Shown piece by piece: positions 37,741-49,960 of a DNA stretch of 64,000 nt. The first letter of the stretch is position 1, and every line of letters starts with the position of its first letter. A model generated the notes under the pieces. It was not told the origin of the DNA and did no database searches. It saw only the letters and a list, made by a program, of their open reading frames with translations. The DNA lies in contig CM072811.1 in the NCBI GenBank assembly GCA_037013495.1, forward strand, positions 22,628,159 through 22,692,158, in the 5' to 3' direction. The DNA comes from Hippophae tibetana (lineage: Eukaryota; Streptophyta; Magnoliopsida; Rosales; Elaeagnaceae). The position numbers and the translations under genes were made by a program.

Positions 37741-38498
37741 TGGTGTGTTTGATTGGAGTGAATGAAAAAGAATCATAATTGATTCTTTCCATTTGTGTGT
37801 TGGGTTGGGCTAAAAAATGAATTAGAAATGTAATCAATTCTTAAAGGAGAAATAATCACAATTCATTCTCCCTCTTTTAGGAATCATCATTCTATTCCCA
37901 TCTAAAAAAATTCCAATTTTACCCCCACCCCAAATATAACCCTAAACTCAAATCCCAAATCTCAAATCTCAAATCCCAAATCCCAAATCCCAAATCCCAA
38001 ATCCCAAACCCAAAATCTCAAAACCCAAAATCTCAAAACCCTAAACCCTAATCCCTAAACCCCAAATCCAAAATCCCTAAACCCTAAATCTCAAATCCCA
38101 AACCTCAAAACCCTAAATCCTAAATCCCAAAACCCTAAACCTTATTTAGAAAAATAATTTTTTTAATAATATATTTTCTTTTTAAGTAATAATTATTTAG
38201 AAAAATAATAATTACAATAATATATTTTGTTTCACGAAAAAAGTAATAATTACAATAATATATTTTGTTTCACGAAAAAAGTAATAATTAAATAATATTA
38301 TTTAAACTTTACTGAATATAGGGGTATTAAGGTAATTTATAGTTTTTTCTATTTCATTCCAGTGGCAAACTAAACACTGTAATACTGATTCTTTCTTTGA
38401 TTCCAATGGTCAAACCAAATAAAATCGTTTCCTTTCTATTCCATTTCATTCTCATTCTGATGTCGATTCTGATTCCATTTTATGGACCAAACGTCATC
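37741..38498 (-). mobile_element. Tourist/PIF-Harbinger-like MITE, copy 1, with telomere-like repeats
   Basis: 758 bp flanked by TAA on both sides (37738-37740 and 38499-38501). Ends are TGGTGTGTTTGATTGG and, reversed, GATGACGTTTGGTCCA, an imperfect terminal inverted repeat around GTTTGGT. No coding capacity. 37930-38150 is a run of CCCTAAA, CCCAAAT and CCCAAAA variants. Its reverse complement aligns along its length with 38776-39695. A 3-bp TWA duplication and GGxxxTTTGG-type ends are typical of PIF/Harbinger (Tourist) MITEs. Confidence 0.75.
37930..38150 (-). repeat. Interstitial telomere-like array in MITE copy 1
   Basis: Degenerate 7-mers around CCCTAAA (plant telomere repeat), with CCCAAAT and CCCAAAA most frequent. 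Not a telomere: unique sequence flanks both sides. Confidence 0.9.
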
Positions 38499-38649
38499 TA
38501 AGTACTATTCATTCTTCTATGATAGAAAAGAAGAAAAATGATAAATTCCACTTCACAATGAAAAAACTAGTAACTTATAGTGACAAGAATGAATTGACAA
38601 TTAATTTGCTCAGTTGTGTACTTTGAAATTTTTGGATGGAAGCTCATTA

Positions 38650-38772
38650 ATGAAAGGGAAATGCTAGGTAGCACCAATTTTAGAGTAGTGTTGATTTTTT
38701 ATATTTTTCTCTCTCTTAATTTTAATAATTTAATTGAGTAGTGACACTAAAGATGCCTCTAAAGCATTACTC
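38650..38772. other. Spacer between the two MITEs, possible tiny MITE
   Basis: About 110 bp with weak inverted ends (AAATGCTAGG ... CTAAAGCATT, 38658 to 38767). Terminal similarity is only about 7-8 bases, so the call is weak. Confidence 0.2.
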
Positions 38773-38775
38773 TTA

Positions 38776-39695
38776 GGTGGCGTTTGGTTCATAGAATAGA
38801 ATCAAAATCGAAATGAAATGAAAACAATTTTGTTTGATTTAACCACTGGAATCAAAGAAGGAATCAATATTATAGTGTTTGGTTTACAACTGGAATGGAA
38901 CGGAAAATACTATATATTACCTTAATACTCTTATATTCAGTAAATTTTAAATAATATCATTTAATTATTATTTTTTATCAAACAAAATATATTATTAAAA
39001 TCATTATTTTTCTAAATAATTATTACTTAAAAAGAAAATATATTATTTTTCTAAATAGGGTTTAGGGTTTTGGGGTTTGGGATTTGTGATTTAGGGATTT
39101 AGGGATTTAGGATTTAGGGTTAAAATTATTATTTTTCTAAATAAGGTTTATGGTTTCAGGATTTAGAATTTGTGATTTAGGGTTTAGGGGGTTTACAGTT
39201 TTGGGATTTATGATTTAAGATTTGGGATTTAGAGTTTAGGTTTTAGGGTTATATTTATGGATTAAGGTTTATGATTAAAATTATTGTTTTTCTAAATATG
39301 GTTTTAGGTTTTGGGATTTAGGGTTTTAGATTATATTTGTAGGTTAAGATTTAGGATTAAAATTATTATTTTTCTAAATAGGGTTTTGGGTTTTGGGATT
39401 TAAGGTTTTAGGATTTATGGTTTAGGGTTTTGGGATTTAAGGTTTAGAGTTTAAGGTTTTGGGTTTTGGGTTTTGGGTTTTGGGTTTTGGGTTTTGGGTT
39501 TTGGGTTTAGGGTTTAGGGTTTAGGGTTTATGGTTTATGGTTTAGGGTTATATTTGGGGTTGTGGTAAAATTGGAAAAATAATTGAGATGAGAATGGAAT
39601 CATGATTCCTAAAGGGGGAGAAGTAATTCTAATTCCTTCATTTTTAAGAATCGATTTTATTCCTGACTCCTTTTTCAACCTGACCAAACACAGTA
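38776..39695 (+). mobile_element. Tourist/PIF-Harbinger-like MITE, copy 2, with telomere-like repeats
   Basis: 920 bp, flanked by TTA (38773-38775 and 39696-39698). Ends GGTGGCGTTTGGTTCA and, reversed, TACTGTGTTTGGTCAG. Inverted relative to copy 1 and homologous throughout (for example ATTACCTTAATAC and GTTATATTTGGGGT). The telomere-like section is longer here (39056-39550), mixing TTTAGGG, TTTTGGG and TTTATGG units, including seven consecutive TTTTGGG at about 39457-39510. Confidence 0.75.
39056..39550 (+). repeat. Interstitial telomere-like array in MITE copy 2
   Basis: Degenerate TTTAGGG/TTTTGGG units, interrupted several times by the higher-order phrase AAAATTATTATTTTTCTAAATA (broken here by spelling: AAAATTATTA then TTTTTCTAAAT) at about 39123, 39278 and 39358. 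This suggests the array grew by duplication of a larger unit. Confidence 0.88.
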
Positions 39696-40545
39696 TTAAT
39701 GAAATGTGGTTACAGGTGATGTTATAAGTAGTGATCGCAATAGAATTCGACCTTGTGATCCAATTTGATCATTTATTCAAAAGATCTAATCTCATCGGAT
39801 GTGTTCTCACTCAATCCAATCAAACGTGATGTATTATATTTTTTAATTGTAAATTAAAAAATATATATTATTTAAAATAGAAAAACACTTTCTTACATAT
39901 TTTTTGAAAACTTTCTTATTGATTTTAAAAAAATTATAATAAATTAAAAAATAATATTATTTATAATAAATATAAAAAAAAGTTATAAATATGATAAAAT
40001 TTGAATTTTTGTTTATCAAATTTTAAACAATAATTGATAGATTAATGAAAATTATAAGAAAGAGAAAGTTAAATTTATAAAAATGTAAGTTGGAGAAATT
40101 TTAAGAATGATTATTCATAATGTGATTTTTAAAAAAATAAATAGTTGTAAAAATTAGGGAATTGTGTTATAAATGTGTAATTCTTTTAGTTCTAAAATTA
40201 TAGTTTTAAAAATATTTAGATTCATATCGATCTGATATGACCTGATCTATAGATTGATGTCCTAATCTATTGTGATTCGATCCGATGATCTTGTATATAT
40301 ATCATGATCTGATCTAATTCAAAAATGATATATTTTGATTTGATCCATAATGGATCATAAGGAGCAAATATCTATGGAGCTACGATCTACTAGAGTTTTT
40401 TACCATTCCTATATATAAGTGAGATAGCTTAAAATAAGAGTGATTAGTTTCTTAAAAACTACATTTTATTAGTTTATACATTCATTTTTTATTTTTATTA
40501 AGTATCTTTATAATGTCAAAAACATTTATTGAATACCCTTGTCCA
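39696..40545. other. AT-rich spacer with GATC-rich flanks
   Basis: No gene recognised. Two GATC/ATCGGAT-rich stretches (39730-39830 and 40215-40395) surround an AT-rich core. They may be the ends of a decayed non-autonomous transposon, but I could not define terminal repeats. Confidence 0.3.
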
Positions 40546-41426
40546 ATATCAAAATGGTTACAATAAGTTTAGTGAGATTCATCGCAAAACAAAACTTGAC
40601 ATCCCTAGATTTGATGGGAAATTAGACCCTATCGTTTTATTAATTAGCTTGCCAATATAGATTATTTTTTTAGTGGTACAATATGCTCGTTCATAATGTA
40701 TTAGCCTTGTTAAGATGAAACTCGTTAGTCTCTTAAATTTTTATTGAAATTTTATCTAACAATGATAAATTACGATTGGTTTTTCCCATATCACTTTGAT
40801 CAAACATGAAACAACGACTGAAGGCCAAGTTCTTACCTACCTATATACCATAAAGGCCAATGCTAGATGAACTTTTGGCTTTCATGCAATATGATCTTAG
40901 TATCTCTAATTACATGGTACGATTTGAGAAATTATGCCTATAATGTGAAGTCCAAAAGGAACATTTTCTTGTTGTTGTAAGGTTTATTCATGGCCTTCAA
41001 AGTGACATTAAAGAAATGTTGTGCATTGTGTTTTCCTATGTCAATGGTTGCAGCTTACTATAAGGCTTGAGAGATTGAAAAAGACCTCTTTTTTTTAAGA
41101 AATAAATATACTACTCACACTTACCTATAATTGGAACTTAAACTCCATTCTATATGCCTAAATGAGCTTTTATGTTGTTAAGTCATAACTCATTAAAAAA
41201 ATACCTTATCTTTGAGAGTTCATTTATTTGCCCATGACATACTAAGTCCATCCACCATTATCCTTCTCCCATACCTTAGTCATCCACCCCTTTTCCAAAA
41301 TAGACTAACACTCATTTTCATGGATCCCAAAATTGAGTGTTACCATCATGCCAAGTGTCATTTACTTCTTGTTGGCCACATTGCACATAAACACTTTACC
41401 GACAACAAGAAAATTAGGCATCTCTA
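40546..41426 (+). mobile_element. Decayed Gypsy gag relic
   Basis: Fragments read LDIPRFDGKLDP (about 40595), LRNYAYNVKSKRN (about 40926), IHGLQSDIKEMLC (about 40988) and, near 41330-41400, a CCHC-like IECYHHAK...GHIAHKHF. This order and wording match the gag of plant Gypsy (chromovirus-like) elements. Many breaks; no LTR, protease or RT recognised. Old. Confidence 0.7.
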
Positions 41427-43150
41427 ATAGCCCATCATGTTTACCCTCTTAGTCCCACATATTCATAATTACCTTATGATAATGCTGATGGTACCATTAA
41501 CAAGGTTTAGTGCATTCATTTACCCCAACTTATAAGAGTAAAGTTTCTTTCTCAATCGGGTATAATGAATTCAAATCCCATAGAATAATGGTTAGGAATT
41601 TAAATCTTATCATATAGTTTTATAGATTATCATATTAGATTTTATATTTATCGAATTTGTTAAATTGGCTTTATTTTACTTGGCATTATAATTCTTGTTA
41701 GGATTGGTCTCATTTATAAAGAGAGAAACTATAGAGAAGTTAGAGAGCTCTTGTGTAATATGTGGATTCCTTAGGAAGTTCATGTATATATAGAGCATTG
41801 CATGTATACATGTTGATTACATAGAGAGTACACATCACAGTGTGTTAGAGAGGTATAATAGTAAAGAACAATACATATAAAGCTTAAGGTCAACCACACC
41901 ATGGCTCGGTCTGTAAGTCGATCTTCCAACATCAACTCTCTCATAAGTAGGCAGTTCCACACTACCAATGTCATTGTAGCGTGGGCACACGTAGGTTATC
42001 TTGAGATGGCCTCAACTGATAGCTCGGATTGTTAGTTAGGTAGGGTTGTTAAATGGATAGGACTCCAAGTTGATCCATATCTCCAAACATTTAGTTCCCC
42101 TACTCTTTCAACTCAGATCCTGAACAGGGGTGGAAGAGTATTGCTCGAGCAACAGATCTGAACCGTTCAGTTTCCCCAATACATGCTTATGAGATGATTG
42201 GAGAGAGAAATATGAACCTCTATATAAGGAGAAGCCTAGGCCTCTCCTTACTTCATAATCTCCTGCATATTAGAAAATAAATTAAGAAAAAATCATTTTG
42301 ACATATAGTTTACTTGCTCGAGTTTTCAAGGAAAAAACTCCTCGAGTCTAACAATTTTCAACTTTCTTTTCAGGTCAGTTTAAAGAATCATTCTCCTCTT
42401 TGTATTTTAAGCTCGACCTTAGGTTATCTCTATTTCTCCTACTCTAACTTATTTATGTTTTGTGATATTTTTTAAAGACCATGTACAAAGAAAGCACTTC
42501 GGGCTCGCCCTAGGAAAGCCCACAATATCCCACTTTTTTGGGTCAAATATAAAGTGACATAATGAGGTCTACCAATGAGACAGGAAATTCGAACAAAAGA
42601 GAGCTATCCTCACCCTAACCCTCTATATCCACGTCTCATCCACACGTCATACCTACAATTAGATTGAATATGCCTCAGACTCATATATCTAATTCGAGGT
42701 CTTAGAGGAAGAAAACAAGGAACAAAGGGACTAAGGAGCCTATAGATCATACCAAATGTTGGGCAACCAAGGTCAAGACTAGTGGTTTGTCACCTCAGAA
42801 TGAGAAGAGGATAAGGAGAACATACAACGTTCCCTCCTTGGTTCAGATAATGATTCCTATGTTAGGGGTTCATGACAATGACCCACTTCCAGTTGGGTTG
42901 ATAGTCTTCCACCATATGGCCTTATGGTTGGGGTTAGCTTTCCTATGTACCTCTTTATAAGGAAATTTTTGGCTAGGATTTAACCCATGTTAGGCTAGTT
43001 AATGCCTAATAGATAGAAGAATCTACTCTACCTTACATTGATATACAGAGAATTTGGGGTCGAGTTAGAGATGCCCAAACTTGGCCTTATGAATTCTTAC
43101 AAATATTCAACATGTTTGTGAAAGAAATAGGTGTAAATTGAAATAAAATG
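41427..43150 (+). other. Transposon-like sequence with LTR/promoter-like part and decayed coding
   Basis: 41700-42480 is less AT-rich than its surroundings, with CTATATAAGG (42221) followed by AGAAGCCTAGGCCTCTCC, reading like an LTR promoter and leader. 42600-43130 has scattered coding-like text (RIRRTYNVPSLVQIM; GVHDNDPLPVGLIVF; GLAFPMYLFIRKFL), reminiscent of the gag-like N-terminal domain in some plant retrotransposon proteins (LPFGLRFPLHPF type). No repeat partner was found. Family unassigned. Confidence 0.35.
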
Positions 43151-45055
43151 TTCTTTTAATTATAATTTATTAATCTTGAAAGTTCATCCCATCTTTTTCC
43201 ACTTATTTTTACGGTGAGTTAGATGATATTTGGTGGGAGAAGTTAGGATATCCAATTTAGACTCATGTTAGGTCTTTTTGTCCCTTTCAATGAAACTAAT
43301 TAAGTAAAAACACAAAAAAAGGAACATGACTCTCCGTAAATTGAAAAGCTTAAAAGTGAAGCATATTAAGTACTCTATATACCACATGACATGAGATGGA
43401 TTAGAATGGGTTTATATTTAGTATTTAACAATTTTATATCATGAACTCATTTTGATGATTATAAGCTCACTTAATGGCTTCGGTTTAATGATAGCCTTAA
43501 TTTAATTAATAATTTTTTTTTCTTTTGTTCTCTTTCCATCGTAGAATATGGGTAACAAACTTAACAAGATGTGAAGATAATAAGATAAGAACATATTATT
43601 ATACTATCAAAATATTATTGGATTAAAATTTGTAATAAATAATTTTTTTTTAATTATAAATAATTCACTTAAAAAATTGTCTAATTTTTTTTTAACAATC
43701 TATACATGAATACAAACACAACTCAACACAATTTCTAAGCGTAATGAATACGGTATGAATATGACCCAATTTCTAAGCCTAATATATTATACAGGGACAA
43801 AGAACTAACATAACTAATTGGAACATCTTATGAAGTATATAACTTGACAAATAACAAATTTCTCTCTCATTAGGCCCAAATTCATAGCCATTTCGATGTG
43901 AGAATCTCCCTTCATATTAATTATTTTTATATTTTATATTCTTATATTAATTATATATTTTTATTTTTATTTTTATAATTGTTTTTAATTAATAAACATT
44001 TTTGTCACAATAATCTCAATCATAATTTTTTATTATTATAATATACAATAAAGTATGTCATATTTATGTATATAAAATGGATGTTCATGTAAATTTTATA
44101 AATTTGTTGTGTTGAAAACATAAAATATAAAAAAAATATTAAATTATTTAGAAGAATTATTTCATACCTGAAAATAAACATCTTTATAAATACTTTATTT
44201 TCTCTGTATATTTTATATAAACTATTAAATTTTAGAAAAAAAAATATTTAATCTTAAAAATATATAGTTAGTTGAGATGATAAGGAACTTACTTTTCCAA
44301 AGCGAAAAAGTTCTAATTCTTAATCACATTTTAAGAAATTTCACAATTTAAAAGTTTTTAAATTTCTTAACTATATAATTGTGAAGAAAAAGAGGCTTTT
44401 ATGACTTCTATAAAATAAAATATCATCGATATAGATTTTTATACTATAAAACTTTGGGAGGTTTTTGTAAAAATATTATCAAATTTTAAATTATTAATTT
44501 CATATCATTAAATTTTATAATTATTATAAAAATATCATTAATTTTTTACATTCATATATTAAATTTTATAAAATGTTAGAAAAATACTATTGATATCAAT
44601 TAGTAAATTAACGATAAATTACACATAAATCAATAATATTTTTATTATATTTATAAAGTTTATTGATTGAAAGTAACAAGAATAATTTGGAGATATTTTT
44701 GTAAACTTTATAAAATTAAATGGTATGAAAGTAACAAATTAAATATTAATGTTAATTTTATAATAATCTCAAAGTTTGGAGATAAAAAAAAATTTATTTA
44801 CTTAACAAAATTTATAAATCATTTTAAATTTATTAATTTTTACTATTAACTAAGTTAGTAATATTTTTTTTTAAGTTTATTAAAATTGAAACATTATTTA
44901 TTCTTACAATTTTTATTAAATAAAATACTAGTTAAAATAATTTGAAAAATTATTACAATGTAAAGGGACCCTATAGTAGAAGTAAAACAACGGGTCATAG
45001 TTCCCTGTAAAAACTCCTACCCCTAATGGTTTTTATTCTTTATTTTTATTAGTAG
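43151..45055. other. AT-rich spacer
   Basis: No gene or element recognised. Its last bases (TTTTTATTAGTAG) serve as the splice-acceptor side of the COG3 fragment. Confidence 0.55.
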
Positions 45056-45125
45056 GTTACAGCTATGAAAGTGGCATTATCCTCTGGCGGCCATAACCAG
45101 AAGCTGGAATCAGGTATGGCCCAAC
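45056..45125 (+). pseudogene. COG3: COG3 exon fragment, left part
   Basis: Reads VTAMKVALSSGGHNQKLES and GMAQ after an acceptor-like TTAGTAG. This is the C-terminal region of COG3 (conserved oligomeric Golgi complex subunit 3, a vesicle-tethering factor at the Golgi). The exon is cut at 45125 by the gag-only Copia element and resumes at 53350. Using one copy of the target duplication, the empty site reads MAKPVKEQAFATP, as in plant COG3. No other COG3 exon was seen upstream, so this is a duplicated fragment, not the functional gene. Confidence 0.82.
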
Positions 45126-45322
45126 TGAACAAAAAAATGTCAGAAGATAAATTTTTTATAATATTTCATGTTAATATTTTCATATTACAAGCAAAGTAAT
45201 CGAAGTAATATTTAAAACAATAAAAGAAAAAAATATCAAAACATTATTATATCACGAAAATGATTACATTTATTATCTATATAACATAATAATTTGTGTG
45301 GTCTCCTTACAATAATTCTTCA
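45126..45322 (-). repeat. 3' LTR of the gag-only Copia
   Basis: 197 bp; starts (minus) TGAAGAATTATTG after GAGTAAGGA, ends TTTTTTTGTTCA. Aligns with 52789-53349 minus the TRIM. Confidence 0.82.
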
Positions 45323-47094
45323 TCCTTACTCGATAAGTTTTTGAACAGATATATAAGATTAAATTTAAAACTTGATATATATAAGATATTTTTCAGGTAA
45401 ATTTTATTAGAAAAATTAACATCTCCTATTATATGAACATATTTCACAAATTCATCTAAATAAATTGGTGAAAGTCTTTTAGGCTTTATTAGATTGTTAA
45501 AAAATTTTATAACGCTTGACATATGATTGGTGGCTCTTGAATCCACTATTTAAGTATCATTTTTCAACAACTTAAGAGTATTAATAACATAACTTAAAAT
45601 ACATTGAAGGGAGAAAGTGTTACCTTTAGAATTGTTGAAACTAGCAAAGTTCGCATAGTTACCATCTATAATCATCTTTCGTTTGATCAATTTCATCAAC
45701 TATTGTTGAACCAGATTAGCTAAATCACTTTGTTTATCTCATCTGACTTCATTCATATCTGCATAATCAAGTGTACTGTCAACCATATTTACCATAACTT
45801 TGTTAGTATCTTTCTTCTGTTAACCATTTAATTCTTTGTAACAGTCTGGAATTCCATAAATTTTAAAACAAGTATCTTTTCCATGTCCTTTCATTTTATA
45901 ATATTCACCGACTTTATTCTCTTTTTCTTTTTTCTTAGCAGCAGCCCCTTTCATAAAAGTTTCTTTCTTAAATTGATTCATTCTCATTTGAGTTCTGGCT
46001 AATAATCCAACAATTTTAATGCTTTCATTAAAATTAACATGAACATCTTTCTATTTTTCAATACTAAGAAACATTGAATAAGCATGATTCACAGTTGGCA
46101 ATGGATTCATGACCAGAATTTGATTTCTAGTAAGGTCGTAGCAATCATTTAATCCCATAAGGAATTGCATCAGTCTATTCATAGAGTAAAAATATGAAAT
46201 TACTTTTGTAGCTCCACATGTGTAGGGAGGTAAAGACATAAGGCAAGCAAATTCATTCCACAGGCGCTTAAGTTTGCTATAATATTTCACAATAGAATCA
46301 TTACCTTGAGATATTGAAACAATATCTCTTTGAATCTGATAAAGTAAAGGCCAATTGCTCTCACCATATCTTTCAGATATCTCATCCCACAACTCTTTGG
46401 TTGAAGTTGTATAAAGAAAACTATTAACAAGGTCTTTTGTTATGAAATTAAGTAACCAAGAAGCTATCATGTAGTTAGCTTTAGTCTAGAGTTCATACTC
46501 TGTATTTTCTTCATTAAACACAAGAAACCTATACCATCAACGAAACCTAGCTTCAACTTGACTCCAAAAAAAATCTTCATAGATTTGCTCCAAGTGAGAT
46601 AATTATCTCTTGTTAGAGGTGCCGTCACAAGTATCATTTCAAGATGATCTGAATTTTGTAAAAAATAAAAATATCTATTAAGATTATAAAATTACTTACT
46701 TGATCTAACAACTTTGTTGATTTCTTGAGTTTAAACTATAATATTCCCATTCTTAGTAACAATAAACAACTCTAAGTTTTTCCAGTCAATTTTTAAATGA
46801 AAGCTAATATATATCAAGTAGCATATCAAAGATACAAAACAACACAATTAAAAAATAATATTCTCTTTTTTATATTAAAGTAATAATGATTTATCACTGA
46901 ACCATAAGACAACGGTATCAGATAACACCAAGGTACTAACTTTTACAAATTTTCTTGAAATAAAAACCAAAATAAGAAAACCCAAATTTTAAAAAATCAA
47001 GAGAAATAAAAATAAAATAAAAAATCTACTAGAAGCAGTAAGAGTTACTGCAATTATGTTGATGACGGTAGTTTCTCAAGACACGAAGAAACCT

Positions 47095-47317
47095 TCTTCT
47101 CCAACGTTCTTATTGCGTTATACGAGAAGAATGATAAGCCTTCCTCTGCCATTGAGTTTGTTCAACAAAAGTTAGGAGGTCCATCACTGTGTGACTATGA
47201 AAAGCTACAAGCTGAATTCTCAGATTTGCAAATCAAGTATAATCAACTCTCATAAGCACACCAAGAAACTTGCAAAGAGTTAGAAGAAATTAAAAAGTCA
47301 CAGAACACGGTGCCTTC
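47095..47317 (+). pseudogene. C-Myc-binding-protein-like exon fragment (captured host sequence), left part
   Basis: Reads ALYEKNDKPSSAIEF, VQQKLGGPS, YEKLQAEFSDLQIKYNQLS and AHQETCKELEEIKKSQ. This matches the core and coiled-coil tail of the plant C-Myc-binding protein (MYCBP/AMY-1-like), a small protein of about 100 aa. The frame is not open throughout. It lies within the gag-only Copia, antisense to it, between gag and primer site, and is interrupted at 47318 by the TNT1-like Copia (TSD CCTTC). The start of homology is approximate; 47030-47094 may be intron or other flank. Confidence 0.8.
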
Positions 47318-47797
47318 TATTGGAGATTGTTATAAAGCTCCTTAATTTAAGGAGAAAATTAAGGAGCAAAACATAGAGCAAAAAAAGGAGTAAAACATTG
47401 AGCAAAATATGAAGCTTAATTCAAGGAGCAATTCAAGAAACCATTAATTTAAAGAGTAATTCAAGGAGTGAATTTTCCTATAAATAGATGTGTAATTGTA
47501 ATAAATTAATCATCCAAAGTGTTCATTCCAATTGAGAGAAAATCTTAGAGAGAAAATCTTAGAGAGAAAATCTTTTGTGAGAGAAAATTAAGAGTAATTT
47601 TCTTAGGTGTAATTGGGTTATGAGTTGTAAGGGTTGTAAACACCTTGTGTAATTTCTCCTCTATCAGTAAAAAGATCTACAGCAGGTCCAGAGACGTAAG
47701 CAAGATTGGCCAAACTCTATTATCAATTTTTTGTGTTATTTTTATTCTTGTTTTTTCATAAATCTGGCTTATCGGAAATTTGTGTAATTTCCCAACA
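47318..47797 (+). repeat. 5' LTR of the TNT1-like Copia
   Basis: 480 bp. Longer than its partner through extra AAGGAG/AAACA-type repeats near 47350-47400 and a tripled GAGAGAAAATCTTA unit at about 47533-47576. TATA-like CCTATAAATAG at about 47469. Confidence 0.9.
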
Positions 47798-49960
47798 ACT
47801 AGTATCAGAGCTATTGGTGGTAATTTCTGCCAATTTTCTACAAGGTTACTATTTATGTGAATAGTGAATTACGTGAATAGTGTCATTTTGTCGACGATAT
47901 TTGTTCGTTGACGGAGGTGTTCTAATGCACGGTGGTTTACAGAAATAGTCAGAAACAATCCGAAGGAAGTTAGATTTGAGTGGGAGCAATGGCCGCAGAT
48001 GAAAGGAAGGGTGAAACTCGAGAAATTTGATGATATAGATTTCGGGTTTTGGAAAATACAAATAGAGGATTATCTGTATCAAAGAAATCTATATCAACTT
48101 CTCTCAGGAAAGAAGCCAGAGGCTATGAAGGAAGAAGATTGGAATCTTCTAGACAGACAAGCCCTCAGAGTTATTCGATTGACGTTATCCCGTAATGTTG
48201 CTTTCAACATAGCAAAGGAAAAGATCACGGTGGGTCTTATGAAAACTCTCTCCAATATGTATGAGAAGCCATCAGTCTCAAACAAAGTGCACTTGATGAG
48301 GCGTTTGTTCAATTTGCAGATTAATGAAGGCACATCGGTAGCTCAACATCTCAATGAACTCAACATAGTCACAACCCAGTTGAGTTCAGTGGAAATTGAA
48401 TTCGATGAAGAAGTACGAGCATTGATACTTTTGTCTTCTTTACCAGAAAGTTGGAATGCTACTGTCACGGCTGTGAGTAGCTCGTCAAGAAGCAATAAGT
48501 TGAAATTTGACGATGTTCGTGATCTAGTTCTCAGTGAAGAGATCCGACGTAGAGAGTGAGATGAATCGTCAACTTCTTCAGTTTTGCATACAGAGTCAAG
48601 AGGAAGAAACTCAACCAAAGGAAATGGACGTGGCAGAACAGACTACCGAGGTAGATCAAAGGACAGGAGGTCCAAATCCAGGAATCCTAATAATTCCCAT
48701 AGCTCGAAGACTATTGAGTGTTGGAATTGTGGAAGAACCATGCACTACAAAAATCAGTGCAAGAATGCACCGAAGGACAAACAAGTGAAGGCAGAGGCAA
48801 ATGTTACTTCCACCTCAGGAGGAGACGATGCATTGATATGCTCTTTGGAGAGCAAGGAAGAATCTTGGGTGTTAGACTCTAGAGCATTGTTCCATGCTAC
48901 TTCACAAAAAGAATTCTTCGAGAAATATGTCCCTAGAAATCTTGGAAAGGTATATCTTGGTGATGATCAACCATGTGCTATTATTGGCAAAGATGTAGTG
49001 AAGATTAAGTTGAATGGATCTGTTTGGGAACTGAAGGATGTCAGGCATATTCCCGATCTCAGAAGGAACTTAATCTCAGTGGGGCAGTTGGCCAGTGAAG
49101 GCTACACTACGATCTTCCATAGTGATGATTGGAAGATTTCAAAGGGTGCAATGACAGTTGCTCGAGGCAAGAAAAGTAGCACTCTTTACATGACAGTAGA
49201 GACATGTTGTTCAATCACAATTGCAGCAGGCAATGAAACACCAAATTTGTGGCACCAAAGACTAGGCTATATGAGTGAGAAGGGGATGAAGATTATGCAC
49301 TCAAAAGGAAAACTTCCAAGTCTACAGTCTGTAGAGATGGACATATGCGAAGATTTCATACTTGGAAAGCAAAAGAGAGTAAGCTTTCAGACAAGTGGCA
49401 GAACCCCAAAGAAGGAAAGGCTAAAGCTTATTCACTCTGATGTTTGGGGACCAACGATCGCCTCATCTATTGGTGGGAAACACTACTTCGTGACTTTCAT
49501 CGATGATCACTCTCGGAAAGTATGGGTTTACTTTATAAAGCATAAGTCTGAAGTATTTGAGGCTTTCAAAAGATGGAAAGCTATGATGGAAAATGATACG
49601 AGTTTAAAGATCAAAAAGCTCAGAACCGATAATGGTGGTGAATATGAAGACACCAGATTCAAAAATTTATGTTATAAGCATGGGATTATAATGGAAAGAA
49701 CTGTGACAGGCACGCCTCAACACGATGGTGTAGTTGAGCGTATGAACCGAACGTTAACAGAAAGAGCCAGAAGCATTCGTATACAGTCAGGTCTACCGAA
49801 ACAATTCTGGGCAGAAGCAGTCAACACGCGAGCTTACTTGATCAACCGAGGCCCATTTTTTCCATTGGAGCATAGAATACCAGAGGAGGTATGGAGCGGA
49901 AAAGAGGTGAAACTGTCACATCTAAAAGTTTTCAGTTGTGTAGCATTTGTGCATATTAGT

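Noticed and set aside
37930-39550. CCCTAAA/TTTAGGG runs as a chromosome end or telomere fusion
   Set aside because: The units are highly degenerate, lie inside two MITEs with target duplications, and unique sequence continues on both sides.
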